Source of the DNA: an uncultured Steroidobacter sp. | Lineage (GTDB): Bacteria; Pseudomonadota; Gammaproteobacteria; Steroidobacterales; Steroidobacteraceae | DNA length: 64,000 nucleotides | NCBI RefSeq assembly: GCF_937958065.1 | Contig: NZ_CALFXI010000100.1 | Coordinates: 132,915 to 196,914, forward strand | Direction of reading: 5' to 3' | Shown: positions 46,037 to 54,630 of the stretch, piece after piece | How positions within the stretch are numbered: the stretch's first letter is position 1 | How the letters are laid out: each line of letters opens with the position of its first letter | Notes under the pieces: generated by a model | What the model was told of the DNA's origin: nothing | Database searches by the model: none | The model's input: only the letters and a program-made list of their open reading frames with translations | Position numbers and translations under genes: made by a program

Positions 46037-47033
46037 GAAAATTCCGGAGCTCACGGGCATCGATCCGCGCGCGCTGCCGGACGACGTGCTGTTGTCGACG
46101 CAGCCGGTCGTGCTCAAAGGTCTGGTGGAGGATTGGCCGCTGGTGCGTGCGGGGCTGGAATCGAATCAATCCGCGATCGCTTACATCCGCAAGTTCTATC
46201 GTGACGCGACGGTCGGCGCCCTGCTCGGCGCACCGGACATCCAGGGCCGGTTCTTCTATAACGAAGACCTCAGTGGCTTCAACTTCAAAGCAGTCAAACT
46301 GAAGCTGGATGTGATGCTCGATGAAGTCGAGCGCCACAAACATGCGCCGCAGCCGCCCGCCATCTACGTCGGCTCGACGACCGTCGACACGTGCCTGCCC
46401 GGCTTGCGCAATGAGAACGACCTCGGATTCGGCGATCGCCGGCCGCTGGTCAGCATCTGGCTGGGCAATCGCACGCGCATCGCCGCTCACCACGATCTGC
46501 CTGACAACATCGCGTGCGTCGCCGTCGGTCATCGACGCTTCACGCTGTTCCCGCCAGAACAGCTGGAGAATCTGTATATCGGGCCATTGGATTTCACGCC
46601 CGCCGGCCAGGCCATCAGTCTGGTCGACTTCGCGAATCCCGACCTACAGCGCTTTCCGAAGTTCGCGGTGGCTGCACAGCACGCGCAGGTCGCCGAGCTG
46701 AGTCCGGGCGACGCGATCTTCATTCCCAGCATGTGGTGGCATCACATCGAAGCCCTCGATTCGCTCAACGTGCTGGTGAACTACTGGTGGCGTCAGTCGC
46801 CCGCGTTCATGGACTCGCCCATCGGCGCACTGATGTACGCGATCATGACCGTGCGCGATCTGCCGAAAGAACAGCGCGACGCCTGGTTCAACCTGTTTCG
46901 TCATTATGTGTTCGAGGCGGATCCGCAGACCGCCGCTCACATTCCAGCAGCCGCTCGCGGCGCGTTGTCGCCCATGGACGCCGATCTCGCCCGCGACATC
47001 CGCGCACGGCTGCTACAAAGATTGAATCGTTAG
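46020..47033 (+). CDS. Cupin-like (JmjC/cupin-8) domain protein
   Basis: A 337-residue protein of the cupin-8 family. The Fe(II)/2-oxoglutarate site is visible: AAHHDLPDN gives the H-x-D pair (about residue 160), and the distal histidine lies in SMWWHHIEAL about 80 residues later. LFPPEQLENLY is the usual following segment. Homologues are oxygenases of proteins or small molecules. Its start is inside the last codons of sapC, so the two are coupled. Function in the sugar locus is unknown; a partnership with the halogenase-like proteins is inferred from conserved order. Confidence 0.85.
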   Translation: MLATAKKIPELTGIDPRALPDDVLLSTQPVVLKGLVEDWPLVRAGLESNQSAIAYIRKFYRDATVGALLGAPDIQGRFFYNEDLSGFNFKAVKLKLDVMLDEVERHKHAPQPPAIYVGSTTVDTCLPGLRNENDLGFGDRRPLVSIWLGNRTRIAAHHDLPDNIACVAVGHRRFTLFPPEQLENLYIGPLDFTPAGQAISLVDFANPDLQRFPKFAVAAQHAQVAELSPGDAIFIPSMWWHHIEALDSLNVLVNYWWRQSPAFMDSPIGALMYAIMTVRDLPKEQRDAWFNLFRHYVFEADPQTAAHIPAAARGALSPMDADLARDIRARLLQRLNR

Positions 47034-47042
47034 GGGAGTCGC

Positions 47043-48536
47043 ATGACCAGCAAACGCATCCAGAAGATCGTCATCGCCGGCGGCGGCACGGCAGGCTGGA
47101 TGGTGGCCGCCGGCCTGTCGCGAACGCTGGGCAAGGCCCTCGACATCAAGCTGGTCGAGTCGGACGAGATCGGCACGGTCGGCGTCGGCGAAGCCACCAT
47201 TCCGACCCTGGTGACCTTTCATCGCCTGCTGGACATCAACGAGCAGGAGTTCATGGCCGCGACGCAAGGCACGTTCAAGCTGGGCATCGGCTTCGAGAAC
47301 TGGCGTGACGTGAACCAGCACTACATTCACTCGTTTGGCACGACCGGCAAAGATCACTGGACGGCCGGCTTCCAGCACTTCTGGCTGAAGGGCCGGCAAC
47401 GCAATCTCGCGAGCGACTACGGCGATTACTGCGTCGAGCTCAAGGCCGCGCTGGAGAACAAGTTCGCTCATCTGCCCCGCGGCGGCATGAACTACGCGTT
47501 CCATATCGATGCGGGGCTGTATGCGAGATTCCTTCGCAGGTTCAGCGAAGGCTATGGCGTGAAACGCATCGAGGGCAAGATCACCAACGTCCTCACGCAC
47601 GACCAGACGGGCTTCATCAAGGCGATTCGCCTGGACTCGGGCGCGGAGATCGAAGGCGATCTGTTCATCGACTGCACCGGCTTCCGCGCGCTGCTGATCG
47701 GCCAGACGCTGCACGAGCCGTACGAAGACTGGTCGAACTGGCTGCCGTGCGACAGCGCCGTCGCCGTACAAACGGAATCGGTCGGCGAAGCAGTTCCCTA
47801 CACGCGATCCATTGCACGTGAAGCCGGATGGCAGTGGCGCATTCCGCTGCAGCATCGAGTGGGCAATGGCATGGTCTACTGCAGCCGTTATCTCAGCGAC
47901 GAACAGGCGAAACAATCGCTGCTCGCCAATATCGAAGGCAAGGTGCGCACCGAACCTCGGCTCATCAAGTTCAAGCCGGGCCAGCGTCGACAGACCTGGG
48001 TGAAGAACTGCGTGGCCGTCGGGCTCGCGAGCGGCTTCATCGAGCCGTTGGAGTCGACCAGCATTCATTTGATCGGCCGCAGCATCATCCGGCTGCTGCA
48101 GATGTTTCCCAACGAGACGATCAACCCGAGCGACCTCGAGGAATTCAATCGCCAGACGGTGGCCGAACTGGAGCACATCCGCGACTTCATCGTCCTGCAT
48201 TACCACGTGACCAATCGTCGGGACACGCCGTTCTGGAATGCCTGCCGCAGCATGGAGATCCCGGCTTCGCTGCAGCATCGTATCGAGCTGTTCCGCGAGA
48301 CCGGCCGGGTGTTCCGCGCTCAGAATGAGCTGTTCGCCGAAAACTCCTGGATCCAGGTGATGCTCGGCCAGGGCATCGTGCCCAAGCAATATCATCAGGT
48401 GGCGGATTTGATGGGCGACGCGGAGCTGTCGCGATTCCTGGATCAGATCAAATCACACGTGGACCACACAGTGTTGCAGCTGCCGAAACATCAGGCGTAT
48501 GTCGAGCAGTACTGCAAGGCGACGGTCAGCCCTTGA
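47043..48536 (+). CDS. Flavin-dependent tryptophan-halogenase family protein
   Basis: A 497-residue protein with AGGGTAGWM at residues 12-20, the catalytic-type lysine at K79 (GTFKLGIGF), WQWRIP as the WxWxIP hallmark, and EPLESTSIHL. It is closely similar to the product of the gene at 25671 (shared IPLQHRVGNGMVY, FVKxxR-like C-terminal blocks and GQGIVPKQYH). It begins nine bases after the cupin gene with GGGGAG as a ribosome binding site. Its last 11 bases overlap the convergent next gene. Confidence 0.88.
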   Translation: MTSKRIQKIVIAGGGTAGWMVAAGLSRTLGKALDIKLVESDEIGTVGVGEATIPTLVTFHRLLDINEQEFMAATQGTFKLGIGFENWRDVNQHYIHSFGTTGKDHWTAGFQHFWLKGRQRNLASDYGDYCVELKAALENKFAHLPRGGMNYAFHIDAGLYARFLRRFSEGYGVKRIEGKITNVLTHDQTGFIKAIRLDSGAEIEGDLFIDCTGFRALLIGQTLHEPYEDWSNWLPCDSAVAVQTESVGEAVPYTRSIAREAGWQWRIPLQHRVGNGMVYCSRYLSDEQAKQSLLANIEGKVRTEPRLIKFKPGQRRQTWVKNCVAVGLASGFIEPLESTSIHLIGRSIIRLLQMFPNETINPSDLEEFNRQTVAELEHIRDFIVLHYHVTNRRDTPFWNACRSMEIPASLQHRIELFRETGRVFRAQNELFAENSWIQVMLGQGIVPKQYHQVADLMGDAELSRFLDQIKSHVDHTVLQLPKHQAYVEQYCKATVSP

Positions 48537-49563
48537 GCCCGAGCATCGCCTGAATCATCTTCTTGCCGTGCCAGGCGACGCGCGCGCGGCGGCTCATTTT
48601 GTTCAGGCTGAAATAGATGCGCTGCTGGCCGCCGAATGCGCGGAAGAAGCGTTCGATGCTCTCGACCATGGAACCGGTCATATCGAACTCCACGCTGCGC
48701 GTCTTCGATCGCACGATGGCTTCCCACACGAGCAGGCTGTGCGCGCCGCTGGTGCGAAGCTCCGGATCGGCGCCACCCGCCAGGTAATAAGTGACCTTGT
48801 CGTCCCAGACGAGATAGAGCGCGGCATGCAGCGCACCGCTCTCGTCGCGCGCCACTAGAATCTCGCGCCGGCCCCGTTGCGCACAGGCCGCGTCGAGACG
48901 ACGCATCGGAGCTGAATCGAATGGATTCGGATTGCCCTGGCGCGCATACGACTTGCCGATGAGCCTGATGCACGCTTCGATATCCGTCGTCGCCTCGATG
49001 ACAAGCTGCTTGCGTGCCTTACGACTCTCGCGACGAATGTTTTCTCGCAGCGCGCCCCACAGCTCTTCCTCGCTCTGAGCGAGATCGATCACGTACGTGT
49101 AACGCGCCATCTCCTCGAAGCCATTCCAGACGAACGGCAGCATGTTGGTGATGCCGCTGTGACAATTGATCTGCAGGATGTCGTATTCCGGCAGCTGATC
49201 GAGCAGCGCGACCGTGAGATCTTTTTCGAGCTCGTAGCGGCGTGAGCTCTTGGTGGCGTCACCCAGATCCAGCCACGGGCCCAGCCGGTGCGTCAGCGGC
49301 GGCAACGTGATCACGTGAAACAAGCCGCGCTTTTCTTCGTAGATCGGCCAGCGTGCCCGCAGCACACCGCCCGAAGACACAGTGAGCTCCCGCCAGCCCC
49401 CCGGCGCCACCGCATCGAGCCACCACGGCTCCTGGAAAATACAATAACTCGCCCGCCGCTCCGTTGCGGCCGGCGTGGGTTCCGACTGAGAAACTGGCAT
49501 TACCGCTGATGTAATCGAGTGCTCGACGCGAAGATTCGGGTTGCTTGCAATCGCCATGGCCAT
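48526..49563 (-). CDS. GNAT/FemAB-like acetyltransferase (BioF2-like)
   Basis: A 345-residue protein. The N-terminal half (SYCIFQEPWWLDAVAPGGW, RARWPIYEEKRGLFHVITLPPLT) and the C-terminal half (ENIRRESRKARKQL, DESGALHAALYLVWDDKVTYYLAGGADPELRTSGAHSLLVWEAI) are two GNAT-like folds, as in the FemAB/GNAT_6 group. The start is uncertain: ATGs at 49563, 49557 and 49500 are all possible and none has a strong ribosome site. Homologues modify cell-surface polymers or peptides. Convergent with the halogenase-like gene, overlapping it by 11 bases. Confidence 0.75.
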   Translation of the reverse strand: MAMAIASNPNLRVEHSITSAVMPVSQSEPTPAATERRASYCIFQEPWWLDAVAPGGWRELTVSSGGVLRARWPIYEEKRGLFHVITLPPLTHRLGPWLDLGDATKSSRRYELEKDLTVALLDQLPEYDILQINCHSGITNMLPFVWNGFEEMARYTYVIDLAQSEEELWGALRENIRRESRKARKQLVIEATTDIEACIRLIGKSYARQGNPNPFDSAPMRRLDAACAQRGRREILVARDESGALHAALYLVWDDKVTYYLAGGADPELRTSGAHSLLVWEAIVRSKTRSVEFDMTGSMVESIERFFRAFGGQQRIYFSLNKMSRRARVAWHGKKMIQAMLGLKG

Positions 49564-49758
49564 GGTTCTCGCATTCGCGCCACGGGCGATTCTGGAGGCT
49601 CGACGACTACTCTGGCGATAGTAATGCAATCCGGGGCGACTTATTCACATAAGCCGTCAACGAATTGTCATCTGCCCGGCTAACGCCTACAAGCATTGCG
49701 GGCCTGCGGCGCAACGGGCGCCACATTCGCGCACCAGCGGGCACTGGATGAGCTCGCA

Positions 49759-50226
49759 CTAGCGCGACGGCACGCGCACCTTGCTCGAGCTCTTGACCTC
49801 CTCCATCACGAAATACGTGTGCGTCTGCTGCACGCCTTTGATGCATGCAATGTGAGAGCTGAGCACGCTCCGATATTCCTTCATGTCGCGCACGCGGATC
49901 TTCAACAGATAGTCGAAACCACCGGCCACCATGTGCGCCTCCTGCACGAATTCGAGCACTTCCACGGCCGTTCGGAAGCGATCGAATACTTCCGGCGTGG
50001 TGCGATCGAGCGCCACCTGCACGTACGCGAGCAGGTTCTGCCCGAGATGCGCGGGCGACAGATCGGCGCGATAGCCGGTGATATAGCCGTGCTTCTCCAG
50101 CCGACGCACCCGCTCGACACAGGGCGTCACGCTGATGTGCAGCTCCCGGGCGAGCTGTGCCATGGACACCCGCCCGTCCTCCTGCAGCCGGGCAAGGATG
50201 CGCTGGTCGATCTTGTCCAGAACCAT
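49759..50226 (-). CDS. Lrp/AsnC family regulator, probably of proline catabolism
   Basis: A 155-residue regulator starting MVLDKIDQRILARLQEDGRVS. HTH at about residues 15-40 (MAQLARELHISVTPCVERVRRL) and an AsnC ligand domain (LLKIRVRDMKEYRSVLSSH). It is divergent from putA, the position of PutR in Agrobacterium, Rhodobacter and others, where it activates putA with proline. ATG 50226 gives the usual family start; GTG 50253 would add nine residues. Confidence 0.88.
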   Translation of the reverse strand: MVLDKIDQRILARLQEDGRVSMAQLARELHISVTPCVERVRRLEKHGYITGYRADLSPAHLGQNLLAYVQVALDRTTPEVFDRFRTAVEVLEFVQEAHMVAGGFDYLLKIRVRDMKEYRSVLSSHIACIKGVQQTHTYFVMEEVKSSSKVRVPSR

Positions 50227-50366
50227 CCCTGCACTCGTGCCAGTTGATTTCACGGATTACACCCCATTTTTAGGTCGTTTCGACGGCTCTGACCGCAATA
50301 CGCTAGTGCTTTCACCCTGGTTACTACAAGTCCCGCCCACCGTCCGATTCGGCTCTTCTGCACCTC

Positions 50367-53300
50367 ATGGTCGCTCAATCCTCCGCCGTTCCCGTCGCTC
50401 CCTCGCTCGAGCAGCTGCGTCAGCAGATCCGCAACGCCACGCTCCAGGACGAGGCCAGCTGCGTCAAAGCTCTGCTGAAAAGCTCAAGCCTCTCGGCCGA
50501 TGCGCGGGCTCGCGCGAAGCAGCGGGCGGCGCAATTGGTCAGCGGCGCCCGGGCCCGCTCCCGTGAACGGCCGCTGCTCGACTCGTTCCTGCAGCAGTTC
50601 GCGCTGTCCAACGAGGAAGGCGTTGCGCTGATGTGCCTGGCGGAGGGCTTGCTCCGCATCCCCGATGACGAGACCGCCGACCGCCTGATCGCGGACAAAA
50701 TCGCGTCCGGAAACTGGGCGGCCCACGCCGGCGCCTCGCATTCGACTTGGGTGAACGCATCCACGTGGGGCTTGATGCTGACCGGCCGGTTGGTCGAGGC
50801 ACCGAAGCAGGCGAAGGACGAAACGGCTTCGTGGCTGCAAGGGTTGTCGCGCCGAATCAGTGCGCCGGTGCTGCGCGCCGCGTTCCGGCAGGCCATGCGG
50901 ATCATCGGCGGCGAATTCGTCGTCGGCCGGACCATTGAAGAGGCGCTGGAGCGTTCGGCCAAGACGCCGGAGCTGTCGCTGTGCTCGTTCGACATGTTGG
51001 GTGAAGGCGCGCGCACGTGGGCCGACGCCGAGCGCTATCGCAAATCGTACGAGCAGGCGCTCGACGCGATCGGTTCGCAGCGTAAAGGTACACCGATCGA
51101 CGAGCGCTCCAATCTGTCCGTGAAGCTATCGGCGCTCGAGCCCAAGTACGACCTGCTGCACGAAGGCCTGGTCATGCAGCGCCTGGCACCCATCGTCATG
51201 GATCTGGCCCGTCGTGCGGCCGCGTCCGACGTTGGTTTCACCATCGATGCCGAAGAAGCCGATCGCCTCGACCTGTCCTTGAGCGTGTTCGAAGCGCTGG
51301 CGCGCGACCGCCAGACGCAATCGTGGCAAGGCCTCGGTATCGTCATTCAGGCTTACGGCAAGCGCGCGCCGTACGTGATCGAGTGGGTCGCTGCGCTCGC
51401 GCGCGAGACCGGTCGTCGTATCTGCGTGCGCTTGGTGAAAGGTGCTTACTGGGACGCGGAGATCAAGCGCGCTCAGGAACGCGGCCTCAGCTCCTATCCA
51501 GTGTTCACACGCAAGGTGTCCACTGATGTTTCCTATCTCGCCTGCACCGAGCGCCTGTTCAACCATCGGGACGTGATCTATCCGATGTTCGCGACTCACA
51601 ACGCGCACACCATCGCCGCCGTCCTGGAGCTGCGACCGCCGGGGGCAAAGTTCGAGTTCCAGCGTCTGCACGGCATGGGCGCGCTGTTGCACGCCGAAGC
51701 CAAGCGCCAGATCGAAGGTTTCCCACGCGTTCGCGCCTACGCGCCCGTCGGACAGCACGAAGAACTGTTGTCGTACCTGGTGCGCCGCTTGCTGGAGAAC
51801 GGCGCGAACAGCTCGTTCGTCAACCGGTTCATGAATGAAAGCGTTCCCGTCGAAAACGTAGTGGAGGATCCGATTGCAGTCCTGCAAGCGGCAGACAGCA
51901 TGACCAACCCGCACATTCCTTTGCCGAACGACCTGTACGGCGCCTCCCGCGAAAATTCCGCCGGCGTGGACTGGGGCAATCCTCAAGAGCTGGCCCAGCA
52001 GATCGCGTCGCTGCAAAAATCCGGCGAGCTGCCGCATGCGGTGCCGTCGACGCTGGCCGGAAAGATCGAATCGACGCCTCATGAAGTGCGCAACCCGGCG
52101 AATCTCGCCGAGCTGGTCGGTTATGTGAGCGTCGCAACCCAGGCAGACATCGCACTCGCTTTCGACAAAGCCGCTCGAGCACGACACGCGTGGGATGAGG
52201 CTGGCGCGACGCATCGCGCTGTTTGTTTGGTTGCCGCGGCGGATAAGTTGCGCGCGCACCGTGCCGAGCTGGTGAGACTGCTCGTCAAGGAAGCCGGCAA
52301 AACGCTGCCCGACGCGATTGCCGAAGTCCGCGAGGCCGAGGATTTCTGTCGATACTACGCGGCCCAGGCTCGCGAGCACTTTGCGGAGCCGATGGCACTT
52401 CCGGGGCCGACCGGTGAAGACAACAAACTCAGCCTGCGCGGTCGCGGTGTGTTTGCATGTATCAGCCCGTGGAATTTTCCGCTCGCCATCTTCCTCGGCC
52501 AGGTGACCGCTGCCCTGGTTGCTGGTAACAGCGTCGTTGCGAAACCGGCGGAATCGACGCCGCTGATCGCTGCATTGGCCGTGCGACTGCTGCACGAGGC
52601 CGGCGTGCCGCACGACGTGCTGCATTTCGTTCCGGCGGCCGGCAAGGCCTTCGGCGAAGCTGCATTCAAGCATCCGGCGCTGGGTGGGGTGTGCTTCACC
52701 GGCTCGACCTCGACCGCTCAGTTCATCAATCGCGCGCTCGCCGCGCGCGACGGAGCGATCGTGCCGTTGATCGCCGAGACGGGGGGCATCAACGCAATGA
52801 TCGTCGACTCCTCTGCCCTGCTCGAACAGGTGGCCGACGATGTGCTCACTTCGGCATTCACGTCCGCCGGCCAGCGCTGCTCGGCGTTGCGCCTGTTGTT
52901 CGTGCAGGAAGAAGTCGCGGACCGGCTCATCGAGCTGATTGCCGGTGGCATGAACGAGCTGCACATCGGCGATCCGTCGCAGCCGTCCACCGACGTCGGC
53001 CCGGTCATCAACTGGAGCGCCGCGTCGAAACTCGAGGACTACAGCAAAAAGCTAACGCAGAAAGGCGTGACACTGCTCAAGCAGTGCGATCTGAACCAGG
53101 TGCGCACCGAGGGCAGCTACGTCGCGCCACGCATGTTCGAGCTCGAGGACGCTCGTGAGCTGACCAGCGAAGAGTTCGGCCCGATCCTGCACGTCGTTCG
53201 CTACCAGCGCGACAAACTGAAAACTGAGGTGCTCGCGGCGATTCGCGAAGCCGGCTACGGCCTGACGCTCGGCGTCCACACTCGCATCGAAAGCGTATGG

Positions 53301-53522
53301 CAGGAAATCGTCGCGGAGGCCGCGGTCGGTAACATTTACATCAACCGCAACATGATCGGCGCGGTCGTCGGTGTGCAACCGTTCGGCGGCGAAGGCTTGT
53401 CAGGCACCGGCCCGAAGGCCGGCGGCCCGCACTACCTGTTCCGTTTCGCAACCGAGCGCACGCTCACCGTGAACACGGTCGCCACCGGCGGCAACGCTCG
53501 CCTGCTGTCACTCGGTTCCTGA
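50367..53522 (+). CDS. putA: Bifunctional proline dehydrogenase / L-glutamate gamma-semialdehyde dehydrogenase
   Basis: A 1051-residue enzyme oxidising proline to glutamate. The N-terminal half is the FAD proline dehydrogenase barrel (NLSVKLSALEPKYDLLHE, VRLVKGAYWDAEIKRAQERG, MFATHNAHTIAAV). The C-terminal half is the aldehyde dehydrogenase (CFTGSTSTAQF, catalytic glutamate in AETGGINA about residue 803, catalytic cysteine in GQRCSAL about residue 837). It lacks the ribbon-helix-helix DNA-binding start of the trifunctional E. coli-type PutA, consistent with control by the divergent Lrp-type gene. Length is normal for bifunctional PutA. Confidence 0.95.
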   Translation: MVAQSSAVPVAPSLEQLRQQIRNATLQDEASCVKALLKSSSLSADARARAKQRAAQLVSGARARSRERPLLDSFLQQFALSNEEGVALMCLAEGLLRIPDDETADRLIADKIASGNWAAHAGASHSTWVNASTWGLMLTGRLVEAPKQAKDETASWLQGLSRRISAPVLRAAFRQAMRIIGGEFVVGRTIEEALERSAKTPELSLCSFDMLGEGARTWADAERYRKSYEQALDAIGSQRKGTPIDERSNLSVKLSALEPKYDLLHEGLVMQRLAPIVMDLARRAAASDVGFTIDAEEADRLDLSLSVFEALARDRQTQSWQGLGIVIQAYGKRAPYVIEWVAALARETGRRICVRLVKGAYWDAEIKRAQERGLSSYPVFTRKVSTDVSYLACTERLFNHRDVIYPMFATHNAHTIAAVLELRPPGAKFEFQRLHGMGALLHAEAKRQIEGFPRVRAYAPVGQHEELLSYLVRRLLENGANSSFVNRFMNESVPVENVVEDPIAVLQAADSMTNPHIPLPNDLYGASRENSAGVDWGNPQELAQQIASLQKSGELPHAVPSTLAGKIESTPHEVRNPANLAELVGYVSVATQADIALAFDKAARARHAWDEAGATHRAVCLVAAADKLRAHRAELVRLLVKEAGKTLPDAIAEVREAEDFCRYYAAQAREHFAEPMALPGPTGEDNKLSLRGRGVFACISPWNFPLAIFLGQVTAALVAGNSVVAKPAESTPLIAALAVRLLHEAGVPHDVLHFVPAAGKAFGEAAFKHPALGGVCFTGSTSTAQFINRALAARDGAIVPLIAETGGINAMIVDSSALLEQVADDVLTSAFTSAGQRCSALRLLFVQEEVADRLIELIAGGMNELHIGDPSQPSTDVGPVINWSAASKLEDYSKKLTQKGVTLLKQCDLNQVRTEGSYVAPRMFELEDARELTSEEFGPILHVVRYQRDKLKTEVLAAIREAGYGLTLGVHTRIESVWQEIVAEAAVGNIYINRNMIGAVVGVQPFGGEGLSGTGPKAGGPHYLFRFATERTLTVNTVATGGNARLLSLGS

Positions 53523-53530
53523 ACCCCCTC

Positions 53531-53580
53531 GGCGACTCACGTCGCCGCTTTCGGGCGGCAGCTCACCCGAGCTGCCGCCC
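53531..53580. terminator. Two stacked hairpins between convergent putA and lipoprotein genes
   Basis: GGCGAC at 53531-53536 pairs with GTCGCC at 53541-53546. The stronger stem is 53553-53564 with 53569-53580, a perfect 12-bp repeat of GGGCGGCAGCTC with a four-base loop. Neither has a T-run, so a terminator role for either convergent gene is only plausible. The second stem overlaps the last codons of the lipoprotein gene. Confidence 0.45.
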
Positions 53581-53781
53581 ATATATTTCACGGATCTGTC
53601 GCTGCGTCTGCTCATGCGTCTGGCACCGGCAGCGCGCCTCACCAGCGCCGACGGTCGTGCAGATCTGCACGTTGCATGGCGGCGCCGGGCGAACCCGCTG
53701 AATGAAATGGGCCGGCGTGCACCCTGCCAGGCCCACACCCAGTAAAACTGACGTTACATAGCAGTGCTTCTTGAAAATCAC
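53563..53781 (-). CDS. Small cysteine-rich lipoprotein
   Basis: A 72-residue protein starting at GTG 53781, read as MIFKKHCYVTSVLLGVGLAGC. The lipobox LAGC gives a mature chain of about 52 residues with five further cysteines (CNVQIC, CRC). The start is decided by GAGGAGG about five bases before the GTG; the GTG at 53787 would overlap that box. No known family. It is convergent with putA and divergent from the BON gene. Confidence 0.6.
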   Translation of the reverse strand: MIFKKHCYVTSVLLGVGLAGCTPAHFIQRVRPAPPCNVQICTTVGAGEARCRCQTHEQTQRQIREIYGRQLG

Positions 53782-53985
53782 GCTCACCTCCTCGATCGGG
53801 TGAGCCCCGGATAATCAGGCGGCCGTGCCTCGCCCAGCGAAATGTGACGACGCGACGCCTTTCGGGACGGGCGTCCGAGCGCCGTGACCAGTCCATTCGT
53901 CATTCGTCGCGCTGGCGTGTCGGTTCATCGCAGGAAACCTGCCCGTCGCTGTCGCGTTGCTCGATAGATCCTCAGGAGGACTGCC

Positions 53986-54588
53986 ATGCGACGTAACGTT
54001 GTGTTCGACAAAGGCCGCGGCTGGCGCGAAGACGATCGTGAGTTCCACCGCATGCACATGCGCGAGGACCGCGGCGCCGACGTAGGTGAATACAGGCCGC
54101 AGGAGACCAGCGAGTTCAGCGACGCTTATTACGGGCCTGGCGACAACTACGCGCGACGGGATTTCGTGAGCGGAGGCTACAGTCGCGAGCAGCAGCCGAT
54201 CGCGCCGAGCCAGCTGCAGCCCGGACCGCCTGTAGGTCGGTTCGCTCCAGAGCGTCATCCGGATAACCGCATCTATGGCGAAGTGCGGTCATATGGAGAG
54301 TTGCATGGCGGCCAGCAGAGTTGGGCGGATCTGAAGTCGCATCGGGGGCGGGGTCCGAAAGGCTATGCACGCAGCGATGAGCGGCTGACCGAGCTGATCT
54401 GCGAACGCTTGACCGACGACGCCCAGATCGACGCCAGCGATGTCAGCGTCGCAGTTCAACAGGGCGAGGTGACATTGAGCGGCACCGTTCAGGACAAGCT
54501 CGCTCGATGGCGGGCCGAGGATCTGGCGGAGTCGATCAGCGGTGTCGTTTCGGTGAGCAACCGGCTACGTGTGGACCGAGGAGGTTGA
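53986..54588 (+). CDS. BON domain-containing protein
   Basis: A 200-residue protein. The first 120 residues are polar, low in predicted structure and rich in Arg, Gly, Tyr (DDREFHRMHMREDRG, DNYARRDF). Residues about 128-196 form one BON domain (LTELICERLTDDAQIDASDVSVAVQQG to LAESISGVVSVSNRL). BON proteins bind phospholipid at the outer membrane or act under osmotic stress. There is no signal peptide here, so this one is likely cytoplasmic. CAGGAGGA stands before the ATG. Confidence 0.85.
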   Translation: MRRNVVFDKGRGWREDDREFHRMHMREDRGADVGEYRPQETSEFSDAYYGPGDNYARRDFVSGGYSREQQPIAPSQLQPGPPVGRFAPERHPDNRIYGEVRSYGELHGGQQSWADLKSHRGRGPKGYARSDERLTELICERLTDDAQIDASDVSVAVQQGEVTLSGTVQDKLARWRAEDLAESISGVVSVSNRLRVDRGG

Positions 54589-54630
54589 CGCGCCAGGTGC
54601 GCGCCGACTGGAGGTGCTGGCGAGTTCCGC

